A stretch of 64,000 nucleotides of DNA from Chloroflexota bacterium (GCA_021324795.1 JAJPIK010000030.1:124001-188000), one strand, 5' to 3'. Shown: positions 35,552 to 45,115, counted from the first letter of the stretch. Translations and numbers: made by a program. Notes: generated from the letters alone by a model not told the origin.

Positions 35552-37234
35552 GTGGCCAACGAACCAGGATCGGCCCAATCAGATATCGCCAGTGCTCGCC
35601 AGGAGTGGGAACAAAAGATCGCCGAGCCGGCACGGCGACGGGTCCCCGAGCGCAAACCAAGCTTTACCACGCTTTCCGGTTTACCAGTCAACGATCTCTA
35701 TGATCCGTCCAACGCTCCGGATGATTACCTAGAGAACCTCGGCTTTCCTGGCCAGTTTCCGTTCACCCGTGGCGTCCAAGCGACGATGTACCGCGGACGC
35801 TTTTGGACGATGCGTCAATACGCCGGCTATGCCACTGCCGAGGAATCAAATCGGCGCTTCCGGTATCTCCTCGAGCATGGTCAGACCGGCCTTTCGGTTG
35901 CGTTCGATCTGCCGACCCAGATGGGGTACGATCCGGACCACCCATTCGTTGAAGGCGAGGTAGGCAAGGTTGGTGTCTCGATCGCCTCGATCGAAGACAT
36001 GGAGCGCCTGCTCGACGGTATTCCACTCGACAAAGTGAGCACGTCGATGACGATCAACGCGACCGCGCCGATTCTGCTTGCTCTGTACGTCGCAGTTGCC
36101 CGCCGCCGCGGTATTCCCCTCGATCGCCTCTCCGGGACGATCCAGAACGACATTCTGAAAGAGTACATGGCGCGGGGAACCTACATTTATCCGCCCGGTC
36201 CCGCCTTACGGCTGGTGACCGACGTCATCGAATTCGCGACCGAGAACCTGCCGCACTGGAATCCGATCTCAATCAGTGGCTATCACATTCGCGAGGCCGG
36301 CTCAACCGCGGTCCAGGAGCTGGCTTTTACCCTGGCTAACGGGATCGCCTACGTCGAACAGTCCCGCGCGCGCGGTCTCGACGTCGACCGGTTTGGCCCC
36401 CGACTATCGTTTTTCTTCAATTCACATAACGATTTCTTTGAAGAAGTTGCCAAGTTCCGCGCCGCCCGACGGCTCTGGGCTCGACTGATGCGCGATCGCT
36501 TCGGGGCGAAGTCAGCGGCGGCCCAGATGCTTCGTTTTCACGCCCAAACCGCGGGCTGCTCGCTCACCGCTCAGCAGCCTGAGAACAACGTTGTGCGCAC
36601 GACGATCCAGGCGCTTGCCGCGGTGCTGGGCGGCTGTCAGAGCCTGCACACGAACGCGCTCGATGAAGCGCTCGCCCTTCCCTCGGAGCGCGCCGCGCGG
36701 ATCGCTCTGCGGACCCAGCAGATCATCGCCCACGAAAGCGGCGTGACCAACACCGTGGACCCGTTGGGCGGTAGCTACTTCGTCGAAAGCTTGACCGATC
36801 AGATTGAGCAGGAAGCTTGTCGGTATTTAGCGGAGATCGACCAGCTTGGCGGCGCAGTCAGAGCGCTCGAAGTCGGCTACTTCCAAAATCAGGTCGCCGA
36901 AAGTGCGTATCGTTATCAAAAGAAGATCGAGTCCGGTGACATTGTCGTCGTCGGCGTCAACCGCTTCATCGACGAAAGTCCCGAGCAGGTAGAGATTCTC
37001 CGTGTCGACCCGTCGATCGCCAGGAGACAAAGCGAACTCCTGGTCGCTTTACGGCAACGACGAGACGCGGCGGCCGTGAATCAGGCACTCGGTGAGCTCG
37101 AAGCGGCGGCCAAAGGAACGGACAACCTGATTGAGCCAATCATTGCCTGTGTTGAGCATTACTGCACACTTGGTGAGATCTCGGAGGAACTCCGCCGAGT
37201 CTTCGGTGTTCACCGGGAAGCGGCGGCTTGGTAA
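35552..37234 (+). CDS. methylmalonyl-CoA mutase large subunit (no B12 domain)
   Basis: The 560-aa product is the TIM-barrel catalytic domain of acyl-CoA mutases. Motifs are [58 protein letters not shown] and the [20 protein letters not shown] block, then [20 protein letters not shown]. The cobalamin-binding domain (about 140 aa with DxHxxG) is absent, as in split mutases where it is a separate gene, and no such gene is nearby. Product specificity is suggested by the propionyl-CoA carboxylase genes upstream. The start is GTG at 35552. Confidence 0.93.
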   Translation: MANEPGSAQSDIASARQEWEQKIAEPARRRVPERKPSFTTLSGLPVNDLYDPSNAPDDYLENLGFPGQFPFTRGVQATMYRGRFWTMRQYAGYATAEESNRRFRYLLEHGQTGLSVAFDLPTQMGYDPDHPFVEGEVGKVGVSIASIEDMERLLDGIPLDKVSTSMTINATAPILLALYVAVARRRGIPLDRLSGTIQNDILKEYMARGTYIYPPGPALRLVTDVIEFATENLPHWNPISISGYHIREAGSTAVQELAFTLANGIAYVEQSRARGLDVDRFGPRLSFFFNSHNDFFEEVAKFRAARRLWARLMRDRFGAKSAAAQMLRFHAQTAGCSLTAQQPENNVVRTTIQALAAVLGGCQSLHTNALDEALALPSERAARIALRTQQIIAHESGVTNTVDPLGGSYFVESLTDQIEQEACRYLAEIDQLGGAVRALEVGYFQNQVAESAYRYQKKIESGDIVVVGVNRFIDESPEQVEILRVDPSIARRQSELLVALRQRRDAAAVNQALGELEAAAKGTDNLIEPIIACVEHYCTLGEISEELRRVFGVHREAAAW

Positions 37235-37297
37235 GGCAAAGAAAGGCTAACCGATGGAATTGAATTGGTGTTTGAATCCCAAGGCCGAGCGGATTCG

Positions 37298-37639
37298 ATG
37301 AGCTACTGTCCAAAGTGTCACCACGAGTACGCGGAAACGGTCGAAATTTGTGTAGACTGTGGCACGCGGCTACGTCAAGGCCATCGTCCGGTCCAGCTTG
37401 ACCTCGATCTGGAGGATCTGTTCGTTCCGCTTGGTGCATTGCTCTGCGGCTTGATCGCGCTCGCCATGCTCTGGCTCCGCGTCGCCGCTCAATTCGGTTG
37501 GATCAAAGGGCCTTTCGCCACCTTGGTAGAAACCGCCCAACCGCCTTGTATGACGGTCTTCTACGCCGTCGCCGTGATCGCCTGCACTATTGTCCTCTCG
37601 GCTTGGGTCATTCGTCGACTGATCTTGAAGCAGGACTGA
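37298..37639 (+). CDS. zinc-ribbon membrane protein
   Basis: The N-terminus MSYCPKCHHEYAETVEICVDCG forms a one-domain zinc ribbon with two CxxC pairs. Two membrane helices follow (about residues 45-65 and 85-108). The ATG at 37298 places the ribbon at the very start, as in related small proteins. The role is unknown. Its 3' end overlaps the end of the converging chelatase gene by 32 bases. Confidence 0.8.
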   Translation: MSYCPKCHHEYAETVEICVDCGTRLRQGHRPVQLDLDLEDLFVPLGALLCGLIALAMLWLRVAAQFGWIKGPFATLVETAQPPCMTVFYAVAVIACTIVLSAWVIRRLILKQD

Positions 37640-38477
37640 TCGCCTGTCTGATGCGATCAACGCAAATGTCGATCAGTCGGTCGTCGACACATAGCGTGGA
37701 AGCCAGGTAGAAGCGAGCTTCCGGATAGCTTTCCGCGAGCTGGTTCACGACTGGGATCACGTTGACGAACAACACCTTGCCCGGAAAATGTAGATAGGGA
37801 ACGACGACAATACGTTCGCATCTGGCTTCGATGAGCCTCTGGGCTGCATTGGCAATCGTCAGTATAGGCGAGCGTTCGGCTTGAGCCGGCTCAACCGGCA
37901 CGTCTTCTAGCGCCTGACTCAAGCGATCACAAAGCTCGCGCAGCCGACCACCATTGTCGTATTGCGGTCGTGAGCCGCGATTGACCAGGATGACGCCGAC
38001 TGGCCCGCTCTCACCCCAGATCGGTAATCGACCACCAATCGGCAGCAACTGTCCTAGTCCATGCAGTGCTCCCGCGACCCGCTCGGTTACGAGAGAAATC
38101 AGCCGGTCGTCGACGCCAAGATTAGAAGCGAGAGTTACGTCCAAACCGGGAAAGCGCGGCCGCAGCGCCGAGAGGAGACGGGGAATGTCACGCTTGATCT
38201 CTTTGCCGTCGAACAGGAAATAGGGCATCACCACCACGCGGCGGAGACCGCGATTCTGAAAATAGGCCAGGGAATCCTCGAGAGTGGGCTCGAGAAATTC
38301 GAAGAACGCTTCCCGAACGACGGCGACGCCGGATAAACGTTCGGCAAGGCGGCGACTCGCCTCGCGAAGCCCTTCGTCGGTACAGCGACCGCGCCGGCTA
38401 CCGTGCCCAAGCAGGGAGACACCGAACAGCCGATTGGCCACTGGGGAGGGCATCGCTGGGGAAGAAAACTGGCTCAT
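37608..38477 (-). CDS. CbiX/SirB-like chelatase, two-domain, degenerate metal site
   Basis: The 289-aa protein has two tandem sirohydrochlorin-chelatase-like halves. In the first, LLGHGSRRGRCTDE keeps the His, but the second metal motif reads MPYFLFDGKEIKRDIP with Glu-Ile where family members usually have His-Val. In the second half, LVNRGSRPQYD has Asn for His and PYLHFPGKVLFVNVIP lacks the usual His. The reaction would be metal insertion into a tetrapyrrole, for cobalamin or siroheme. The substrate metal and even activity are unsure. The ATG overlaps the dgt stop. Confidence 0.82.
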   Translation of the reverse strand: MSQFSSPAMPSPVANRLFGVSLLGHGSRRGRCTDEGLREASRRLAERLSGVAVVREAFFEFLEPTLEDSLAYFQNRGLRRVVVMPYFLFDGKEIKRDIPRLLSALRPRFPGLDVTLASNLGVDDRLISLVTERVAGALHGLGQLLPIGGRLPIWGESGPVGVILVNRGSRPQYDNGGRLRELCDRLSQALEDVPVEPAQAERSPILTIANAAQRLIEARCERIVVVPYLHFPGKVLFVNVIPVVNQLAESYPEARFYLASTLCVDDRLIDICVDRIRQAISPASRSVDE

Positions 38478-39676
38478 GGGAGGAGTCGAACGTCGATCTC
38501 GAACAGCTTACGATGCTCTTCCAATGCATAGCGGTCGGTCATCCCGGCAACGTAGTCGCAGACCGCGCGCGGCAGCGGCACTGTCTCGAGGCGGCGCTGG
38601 ACGTGGGATGGCAACTGCTCTGGCTGGTCGACGTAAGCGTTGAAGACTTCGGTAATCAACCGACGTGCTTTCTCCTTCATCCGTACCACCTGGTAGTGGT
38701 AATAGACGTGACGATAAAGGAAAGCCTTGAGAGACGCGGTGTGCGGACCGATCTCGGGAGAAAACGTTACCAGAGGCGCAGGCCACTGCCGGACTTCATC
38801 GGCCGATTGCACCCCCGCCTTTTCGACGTTATCGAGAGTGGTCAGGACTACGTCAGTCACAAGACGATCGATCAAGCTTTTTACGGCTCGGAAGCGCAGC
38901 TCCTGTGGATCTTCAACGTCCGCCTGGTGCCAGACCCTCACCAGTGATTCGCGCCACACCTGGTTTTCTTCTAATTCCTCGATCGTTACCAACCCGGCTC
39001 GCAAGCCATCGTCGACGTCGTGGCAATCGTAGGCGATTTCGTCGGCAAGATCCGCGATCTGCGCCTCGAGACTGGGCTGGGAAAATCTTTGAAACTCGGC
39101 TAACTCCGGATGATGCAGGGTAAAGCGATGCTTGCAGATGCCTTCGCGCACTTCCCAGCTCAGATTTAGGCCCGGGTGCTCCGGGCTGTGCCCTTCGAGC
39201 ACGTCGACGATGCGCAAGCTCTGAAGATTATGCTCGAATCCGCCGGGGTCACCGCTCCCGTCGAGCAGCCTGAGCACCGATGGCTGGCGCATCAGCGAAT
39301 CGAGCGCATCTTCGCTGGCATGCCCGAACGGCGCATGCCCAAGATCGTGAGCTAGCACGATCGCTTCGACCAGATCCTCGTTTAGCGCCAGAGCCCGGGC
39401 AATCGTGCGAGCGATCTGAACTGCTTCAATCGTATGGGTGAGGCGAGTCCGATAATGATCGCCTTCAAAGTTGACGAAGACCTGGGTCTTGTACTGAAGG
39501 CGGCGAAAGGCCGGAGTATAGATGATCTTGTCCCGGTCGCGCTGGTAGATCGAGCGATAGGCGTGTTCAGACGACGGATAGGCTCGACCACGCGAATCCG
39601 CGCTTCGACTGGCGAATGGCGCGAGTCGGTCACGCTCCTGCGATTCGATTCGCCGACGGATCAAATCATTCGTCAT
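38474..39676 (-). CDS. deoxyguanosinetriphosphate triphosphohydrolase-like protein
   Basis: This is an HD-domain dNTP triphosphohydrolase that releases triphosphate. The family signature starts with YRSIYQRDRDKIIYTPAFRR, the metal His residues lie in TRLTHTIEAVQ and LAHDLGHAPFGHASEDAL, and the second half contains IADLADEIAYDCHDVDDGL. At 400 aa it belongs to the shorter dGTPase type 2 group. It has its own promoter and is followed by the chelatase gene with a stop/start overlap. Confidence 0.92.
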   Translation of the reverse strand: MTNDLIRRRIESQERDRLAPFASRSADSRGRAYPSSEHAYRSIYQRDRDKIIYTPAFRRLQYKTQVFVNFEGDHYRTRLTHTIEAVQIARTIARALALNEDLVEAIVLAHDLGHAPFGHASEDALDSLMRQPSVLRLLDGSGDPGGFEHNLQSLRIVDVLEGHSPEHPGLNLSWEVREGICKHRFTLHHPELAEFQRFSQPSLEAQIADLADEIAYDCHDVDDGLRAGLVTIEELEENQVWRESLVRVWHQADVEDPQELRFRAVKSLIDRLVTDVVLTTLDNVEKAGVQSADEVRQWPAPLVTFSPEIGPHTASLKAFLYRHVYYHYQVVRMKEKARRLITEVFNAYVDQPEQLPSHVQRRLETVPLPRAVCDYVAGMTDRYALEEHRKLFEIDVRLLP

Positions 39677-39737
39677 GGTCGCCCGGCGCTAATATTCCCA
39701 AGTTAGTCGACAGAATCTTCAGTCGGCCTTGCCACGA

Positions 39738-39746
39738 ATTGTAGCA
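39738..39746 (-). promoter_or_regulatory. extended -10 promoter for the dGTPase gene
   Basis: On the minus strand TGCTACAAT is an extended -10 element, with transcription starting about 55 bases before the ATG at 39676. Confidence 0.55.
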
Positions 39747-39836
39747 TACGTTCGACACCCAGGCCCACTTGACGCTGATCATCGGACTGCGAATAATGAC
39801 CAGGAAAGTTGGTCATCATCGTGGAGGAATCACACA

Positions 39837-40820
39837 ATGCCAGAGGATCTCCGCGCAGTCATCATTGGCGCAGGCCGGGTAGCACCTGGTCTCGCCCGGG
39901 CGATCAATAACGCCCCCGGAGTGACTCTCGTCGGAGTTGCTGACAACGACCTTCCCCGAGCCGAGGTGCTTGGCAATAAGCTTGGCGTCAAAGCAGTCGG
40001 CAACTATCAGGAGTTTTTGGATGATCCCAACGTCGACGTGGCGGTGCTCGCCTTGCCGCATTGGCTGCACCATCAAGTGGCGATCGAATGCTGTAAAGCT
40101 GGCAAGCACGTTTACGTCGAAAAGCCACTGGCCAACACCTTGGAAGAAGCCGACGAGATGATCGCCGCGGCCGAAGCCCAGCACGTGCGCTTATTCGCTG
40201 CTCATACCCAGCGCTTCTTTGCCTCGACGATCCTCGCCCGGCGGATGCTCGAACAGGGGGCGATTGGTGCGCCAGTCTACGCGACGGATACCTGGTATAA
40301 AAACTTTGGACTGGAGGGTCGGCCCGCCTGGTTCCTCGATCGCCGCAAAGGTGGCGGTATGTGGCTAATGAACGGCGCACACATGATCGACCGCACCTGC
40401 TGGATGCTCAACAGCGAGGTGGCCGCGGTCAAGGCATGGATCGGCAACCCGATCTATCAGCTCCAGGCGGACGACTCGTCGCTGGCTTTTCTCCAATTGA
40501 AGAACGGGTTGAGTTGCGCCATCATTCATTCAGGATTCAAAAAAGGCGTGGACAAGAACGAGGTCGAGATTCTCGGCACGAACGGCATGCTCAAAGTCGA
40601 CACTTACGGCTCCCGGCTCTGGCAGGCACACGACGGCCAGTACGAGCCGGTCGAGGTCCAAAAACACGATGCCTTCACCTACGAGATGACCAAGTTCATC
40701 GAGGCGCTGCAAACCGGCGGCGAACTACCAGTTCCGATTTCCTGGGGACGACACATGGTCCAGGTTCTCTGCGCCTGTGAAGAATCGAGCCGCACCGGCC
40801 GCGAGATCATCTTGACATAA
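39837..40820 (+). CDS. Gfo/Idh/MocA family oxidoreductase
   Basis: An N-terminal Rossmann fold (VIIGAGRVAPGLARAI) is followed by the conserved EKPLANTLEEADEMIAAAE segment, where the Lys is catalytic, and a C-terminal substrate domain with GGGMWLMNGAHMIDRTCWML containing the Asp-His pair. The 327-aa length is typical. It would oxidise a sugar or inositol-like substrate with NAD(P). The ATG at 39837 is chosen for the GGAGG 9 bases upstream. Its stop is one base from the stop of the converging membrane gene. Confidence 0.92.
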   Translation: MPEDLRAVIIGAGRVAPGLARAINNAPGVTLVGVADNDLPRAEVLGNKLGVKAVGNYQEFLDDPNVDVAVLALPHWLHHQVAIECCKAGKHVYVEKPLANTLEEADEMIAAAEAQHVRLFAAHTQRFFASTILARRMLEQGAIGAPVYATDTWYKNFGLEGRPAWFLDRRKGGGMWLMNGAHMIDRTCWMLNSEVAAVKAWIGNPIYQLQADDSSLAFLQLKNGLSCAIIHSGFKKGVDKNEVEILGTNGMLKVDTYGSRLWQAHDGQYEPVEVQKHDAFTYEMTKFIEALQTGGELPVPISWGRHMVQVLCACEESSRTGREIILT

Positions 40821-40821
40821 A

Positions 40822-41181
40822 TTAGACAGAACCGGTCATCATCGCCCGAACCGCCACGCCGAAGAGGAAGAGGGAGGTAAGCCCAAGCCAGAGGCTTTCG
40901 TGCTTCTTTCCGCGACCGACGTAGCCGATGACTGACGGCAAGACCGCGATCCCCAAAAAACCGTACAAGAAGTGCACCAACTGAGCAGGATGTCTTCCTT
41001 CGCCCAGCAGTTCCAGACCGACCAGCGCCTGGACGACAAACAAACCCTCGGCAATCAGCAACGTCGTCCGATAGGAATCCGAAGCTGGACGGTGGACGAA
41101 CGCGTTGTAGAATCCCCAGCCCGCGCAAATCAACATGTACAGAATGATGACGCGCGTCAGCAACTCGTGCATAGCAATCAT
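40822..41181 (-). CDS. small four-helix membrane protein
   Basis: The 119-aa product has four hydrophobic segments. I do not recognise the family. The first helix holds VIILYMLICAGWGFYNAFV and the third runs YGFLGIAVLPSVIGYVGRGK. Both GGAGTT before the ATG at 41181 and an extended -10 like TGTTAGACT at 41302-41294 fit expression as a single gene. Confidence 0.7.
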   Translation of the reverse strand: MIAMHELLTRVIILYMLICAGWGFYNAFVHRPASDSYRTTLLIAEGLFVVQALVGLELLGEGRHPAQLVHFLYGFLGIAVLPSVIGYVGRGKKHESLWLGLTSLFLFGVAVRAMMTGSV

Positions 41182-41330
41182 TTGGTGCTAAACTCCCGCG
41201 GGCAAAAGAGCGCCAGGCTTGCCGGGTGCATTTTTGTCCTGTCCGCGCACGTCCAGCCGACATGTGATTCCCGAATACCCGGTCGCGGTCGGAAGTCTAA
41301 CACAGAAGGCGGGATCGGGCAAATGCTGAA

Positions 41331-41359
41331 TTGAATCAAACGGCTCATCGTGGTACGCT
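41331..41359 (+). promoter_or_regulatory. promoter of the HpaB/E1 operon
   Basis: TTGAAT at 41331-41336 and TACGCT at 41354-41359 are separated by 17 bases. A short stem (CCCTTGT/ACAAAGGG) at about 41373-41390 follows in the leader and may be an operator or a small hairpin. Confidence 0.45.
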
Positions 41360-41425
41360 CACTGATGCTGACACCCTTGTCATACAAAGGGCAGGGGGTG
41401 ACGGAACGTCAAGGGAGGACTGCCA

Positions 41426-42901
41426 ATGCGACGAGCCGAGGAGTACCGGGCAAGCCTACGCGATGGTCGAACCGTGTTTTTTCGCGGGCGCCCGGTTGAC
41501 GACGTCACAACCCATCCGGTCCTGGGCGTCGCGGTGAACCACGCGGCGATCGACTACGATCTCGCCGAAGATCCTGCCACGCGGGAATTGGCGGTCGCGA
41601 CTGATCCCGACTCTGGCGAGCTCATCTCCCGGTATTATTATCTTCCGCGGGATTCTCACGACTTGCTGCGACGCAGCGCACTGATTGAGGAGAGCACCCG
41701 GCGTGGAAAGACACTGGTGGTTCTGATCAAAGAGATTGGGACCGATGCGCTCTTCGCATTGCAGATTGTCGCTAACACCCTTGATCAGAAAACCGGCCGT
41801 GCGTATCTGCCCCGGGTCCGCGCATTTTACGAATATTGCAAGCGTCAAGACCTCGCCCTCGCCGTAGCGCAGACCGACGTTAAAGGAGATCGCAGTCGGG
41901 CACCTCACGAACAAGAACACCCGGATTACTACGTCCACGTCGTCGATCGGAACGAGCAAGGGATCATCGTCCGCGGCGCCAAAGTCCATACCTCGGTGTC
42001 GGTCAATGCCAACGAGCTCATCATTTTGCCAACCCGGGCGATGGGCGACGCCGACGCCGAGTACGCGGTCAGCTTCGCTATTCCCGTGAATACTCCGGGG
42101 GTGAAGCTCATCGCGAGCCCCTATGGTTCTCCTGCTAGCAAGCCAGGTGGTGATCCGATCCACAAAAGCGAGTTCGAGCATCCGATCTCGGCAAGTCACA
42201 AGATGCTAGAAACGCTCACCGTTTTTGACGACGTCTTCGTTCCTTGGGAGCGGGTCTTTCTCTGTGGCGAGTGGCAATTCGCTGGACCGCTCGCCCTGGC
42301 CTTCGTTGAGTTCCATCGTTTCACCGCGATCTCGTACAAGCTACCTTTGGTCGATGCACTCGTCGGAGCCGGCCAGCTCCTCGCCGAGATGAACGGCATC
42401 GACCGGGTTGGCCACGTTCGCGAGAAGATGGTCCGCCTGATCGCCTACGCTCAGGGGCTGCGCGCGCTTGTCCAGCAAGCAGCCCAAACCTATGTCGAGC
42501 GCGAGATCGGGGAAACGAAAATCGCAGTGCCCAATCCTTTGATCGTCAATCTCGCCAAGCTCCACTTCGCCGAGGGCTACCACAGCGCTGTCCAGACCGT
42601 GCAAGACCTTTCCGGCGGTCTCCTGGTGACTGGTCCGGGTCAGGAAGACTGGGAAAGCCCGACTATACGCCCGTATTTGGAAAAGTTCCTCGGTGGCAAG
42701 GCCGGCGTCGGCGCCGAGGAACGCCTCCGCGCGATGAATCTGGTCCGCGATCTGACCGCGTCCGATTACGGCGGTTACCAGGAAGTGCTGGCAGTGCACG
42801 CCGAGGGCTCACTCGAAGCCGAAAAGCTTGCTATCCTCCGATCCTACGACGGCACACGTTCTAAGGCGTATGCACGCTGGCTGGCCGGCCTGGAATCGTG
42901 A
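41426..42901 (+). CDS. 4-hydroxyphenylacetate 3-hydroxylase (HpaB) family flavoprotein
   Basis: The product (491 aa) belongs to the family of FADH2-dependent HpaB oxygenases and 4-hydroxybutyryl-CoA dehydratase. It shows RAFYEYCKRQDLALAVAQTD, KGDRSRAPHEQ and FDDVFVPWERVFLCGEWQ. The Cys pattern needed for the Fe-S cluster of the dehydratase is absent, so the oxygenase group is more likely. A partner flavin reductase is not seen in the window. The E1 alpha/beta genes begin immediately after it, which suggests a shared pathway for a phenolic or related substrate. GGAGG precedes the ATG. Confidence 0.8.
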   Translation: MRRAEEYRASLRDGRTVFFRGRPVDDVTTHPVLGVAVNHAAIDYDLAEDPATRELAVATDPDSGELISRYYYLPRDSHDLLRRSALIEESTRRGKTLVVLIKEIGTDALFALQIVANTLDQKTGRAYLPRVRAFYEYCKRQDLALAVAQTDVKGDRSRAPHEQEHPDYYVHVVDRNEQGIIVRGAKVHTSVSVNANELIILPTRAMGDADAEYAVSFAIPVNTPGVKLIASPYGSPASKPGGDPIHKSEFEHPISASHKMLETLTVFDDVFVPWERVFLCGEWQFAGPLALAFVEFHRFTAISYKLPLVDALVGAGQLLAEMNGIDRVGHVREKMVRLIAYAQGLRALVQQAAQTYVEREIGETKIAVPNPLIVNLAKLHFAEGYHSAVQTVQDLSGGLLVTGPGQEDWESPTIRPYLEKFLGGKAGVGAEERLRAMNLVRDLTASDYGGYQEVLAVHAEGSLEAEKLAILRSYDGTRSKAYARWLAGLES

Positions 42902-42903
42902 TC

Positions 42904-43860
42904 ATGTCCGACCCTCGCCTGCTCGATATGTACCGTTGGATGGTCCTTTGTCGCGCTCTCGAGCGCACCTGTGCCGCGTCGAATCCGCGCTGGTTTCCGG
43001 CCGAGGGGGAAGAGGGAGCCATCGTCGGCACCTTTTACGGGTTACGACCCGACGACGTCATCGCACCCCACTACCGCGGTCCGTTCGTGACCTATCTGAT
43101 GCGGGGCGCTGAGCTCGATCGGCTCGTCGGTCAGGTGCTGGGTAAGGTGAACGGGTATACGCGAGGGCGAGCCACGCCCTTCAGCGGGCCGGTGCATCTG
43201 AATCTTATTCCCTGGGTCGCCGCTGACCTCGGCACGAGCCTCTCGGTCGCGACCGGTGCAGCGCTCAGCATCGCCTACCGTCGGGAAGCTGGCCTGGCCG
43301 ACGACCGCGTCGTCGTGGCTTCTTTTGGTGATGGCACGATCAATCGAGGCGACTTCCACGAAGCGGTTAACCTCGCCGCGGTCTGGAAGCTGCCAATCGT
43401 CTACGTCTGCCAGAATAATCAGTGGGCGATTTCTCAACCACTACCAACCTATCTCCCTGGCCCGGTCATTGTCGAGCGCGCGGCGGGGTACGGAATTCCC
43501 GGGCTGGCGGCCGATGGCAATGATCCGGTTGCTCTTAACGATCTGGTGCAAGCCGCAGTGGCGCGCGCGCGGGCGGGTGAGGGACCGAGCTTGATCGAAG
43601 CACGCACCTACCGCCTGGCCGGCCATTGGGCGGAGGATACCGCCAGCTACCGCTCATCAGAGGAGCTGTCAGTATGGAAGCAAAGAGATCCGCTGGCGCT
43701 GGCGCGAGCGCGCTTGCGGCGATCCGGTCAGAGTGAAGCCGAGCTCACTGCCATCGAGGACCGGGAAAAGCGAGTCGTCGACGAGGCCTTTCGGCGGGTT
43801 CGTGAACTACCGGATGTCGGGGAAGCTGAGCTCGGTTTAGACGAGGTGTACGCGAGCTGA
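42904..43860 (+). CDS. 2-oxoacid dehydrogenase-type E1 alpha subunit
   Basis: This is the thiamine-diphosphate-binding alpha chain of a pyruvate, branched-chain or acetoin dehydrogenase-like E1. The ThDP motif reads FGDGTINRGDFHEAVNLAAV and ends in CQNNQWAIS, and HYRGPFVTYLMRGAEL precedes it. A GTG at 42898 overlapping the previous stop is an alternative to the ATG at 42904. The end overlaps the E1 beta start. No E2 or E3 gene is adjacent. Confidence 0.9.
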   Translation: MSDPRLLDMYRWMVLCRALERTCAASNPRWFPAEGEEGAIVGTFYGLRPDDVIAPHYRGPFVTYLMRGAELDRLVGQVLGKVNGYTRGRATPFSGPVHLNLIPWVAADLGTSLSVATGAALSIAYRREAGLADDRVVVASFGDGTINRGDFHEAVNLAAVWKLPIVYVCQNNQWAISQPLPTYLPGPVIVERAAGYGIPGLAADGNDPVALNDLVQAAVARARAGEGPSLIEARTYRLAGHWAEDTASYRSSEELSVWKQRDPLALARARLRRSGQSEAELTAIEDREKRVVDEAFRRVRELPDVGEAELGLDEVYAS

Positions 43861-44831
43861 TGCGACGAACCTACATCGAAGCTATCGTTGCAGCGATTGC
43901 CGATGAGATGCGACGCGACGATCGCGTTTTCATGATCGGCCAGGACATCGGCAAATTCGGTGGCCCGATGAGCGGCAGCAAAGGGCTCTTCGAGGAGTTC
44001 GGACCGCGTCGAATCCGCGAAGCCCCGATTAGCGAATCAGCGATGGTCGGCAGCGCCATCGGCGCCGCGATGTACGGTCAGCGCCCGATTGTCGAAGTCT
44101 CGTTTGGCGAGTTCTTGCCGCTGGTAATGAGCCAGATCGTTCTCCAGGCCGCGAACGTCCACTATATGACGGCCGGTCAGGCCAACGTGCCGGTCGTCAT
44201 TCGCACGCGCTTGGGGGATGGTCCCTACCGCGGTCATCCCCAGTGCTACGAGGCCTGGTTCCCCCACGTGCCTGGACTGAAGGTCGTCATGCCCGCTCTA
44301 CCGCGGGACGCGGGCCGGCTGATGCGCGCGGCAATTCGCGATCCAAACCCGGTGCTTTTCCTGGAAAACATGCAGTGCTATCACGCGGTGCGTGAAGAAG
44401 TTCCCGATGAAGACGAGCCATTGCCAATCGGAACTGCCCGAATCGTCCGGGAAGGTCACTCGGTGACGGTCGCCGCGACCGGCTGGCTGGTTCATCGAGC
44501 CTTGGCCGCAGCGGAACGGCTCACTCCTCAAGGAGTCTCGGTCGAAGTGATTGACGTGCGTTGTCTCGCCCCGCTCGACCTCGAGACGATCGTCGGCTCG
44601 CTGCGCAAGACCAGCCACCTCGTCATCGCGCACGAAGCCTGGAAGATCAGCGGCTTTGGCGCGGAGATTAGCGCCGAGATCGCCGAAACCGCGCTGGACG
44701 CGCTGGATGCACCCATTGTCCGCGTCGGCGCACCACACATGCCGGTTCCGGCGACGCGCTCGCTACGGGAACTGTTCTTGCCCAATGAAAGCAGCTTGAT
44801 CGAGGCGATCCAGAAAGTGCTCGCCTACTAA
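43860..44831 (+). CDS. 2-oxoacid dehydrogenase-type E1 beta subunit
   Basis: The beta chain starts YIEAIVAAIADEMRRDDRVF and has IGQDIGKFGG, RIREAPISESAMVGSAIGAA, and RTRLGDGPYRGHPQCYEAWF. The C-terminal transketolase domain contains VEVIDVRCLAPLDLETIVGS. At 323 aa it is complete. With the alpha chain it would decarboxylate a 2-oxo acid and pass the acyl group to a lipoyl E2 encoded elsewhere. Confidence 0.92.
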   Translation: MRRTYIEAIVAAIADEMRRDDRVFMIGQDIGKFGGPMSGSKGLFEEFGPRRIREAPISESAMVGSAIGAAMYGQRPIVEVSFGEFLPLVMSQIVLQAANVHYMTAGQANVPVVIRTRLGDGPYRGHPQCYEAWFPHVPGLKVVMPALPRDAGRLMRAAIRDPNPVLFLENMQCYHAVREEVPDEDEPLPIGTARIVREGHSVTVAATGWLVHRALAAAERLTPQGVSVEVIDVRCLAPLDLETIVGSLRKTSHLVIAHEAWKISGFGAEISAEIAETALDALDAPIVRVGAPHMPVPATRSLRELFLPNESSLIEAIQKVLAY

Positions 44832-44860
44832 TGCGCAACCATCAGGAGGACGACGTTAAC

Positions 44861-45100
44861 ATGAATATGCCCCCCCCCCAGAAGACTTACCATCTCGTCC
44901 GCTTTATCAAGGCGGATGGTACCTACGACCCGGAAGAAGACATCTGTTACGTTGGTCGCAACCGCATTCCGGCTGCTGGATTTTTCTACCCCGGCGCACG
45001 GATCACCTACCGGTGCGACGATCATCCTGACCGGGATATGCAAGTCGACGCGGGCGGCCGACCAACCTGTGCCATCTGCGGGCGGCAAGCCGAGCTATAA
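44861..45100 (+). CDS. small Cys/His-containing protein with a poly-C tract
   Basis: The 79-aa product is not a family I recognise. The N-terminal MNMPPPQKTYHLVRFIKADG is encoded across ten consecutive C bases (44870-44879). The C-terminal region has YRCDDHPDRDMQVDAGG and TCAICG, which may bind zinc. AGGAGG lies before the ATG. It follows E1 beta by 29 bases and appears co-transcribed. Confidence 0.7.
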   Translation: MNMPPPQKTYHLVRFIKADGTYDPEEDICYVGRNRIPAAGFFYPGARITYRCDDHPDRDMQVDAGGRPTCAICGRQAEL

Positions 45101-45115
45101 GAGAGGAGTGAGAAA

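Noticed and set aside
41426..42901. 4-hydroxybutyryl-CoA dehydratase
   Set aside because: The Cys and His pattern for the Fe-S cluster was not found, so the HpaB oxygenase call was kept.
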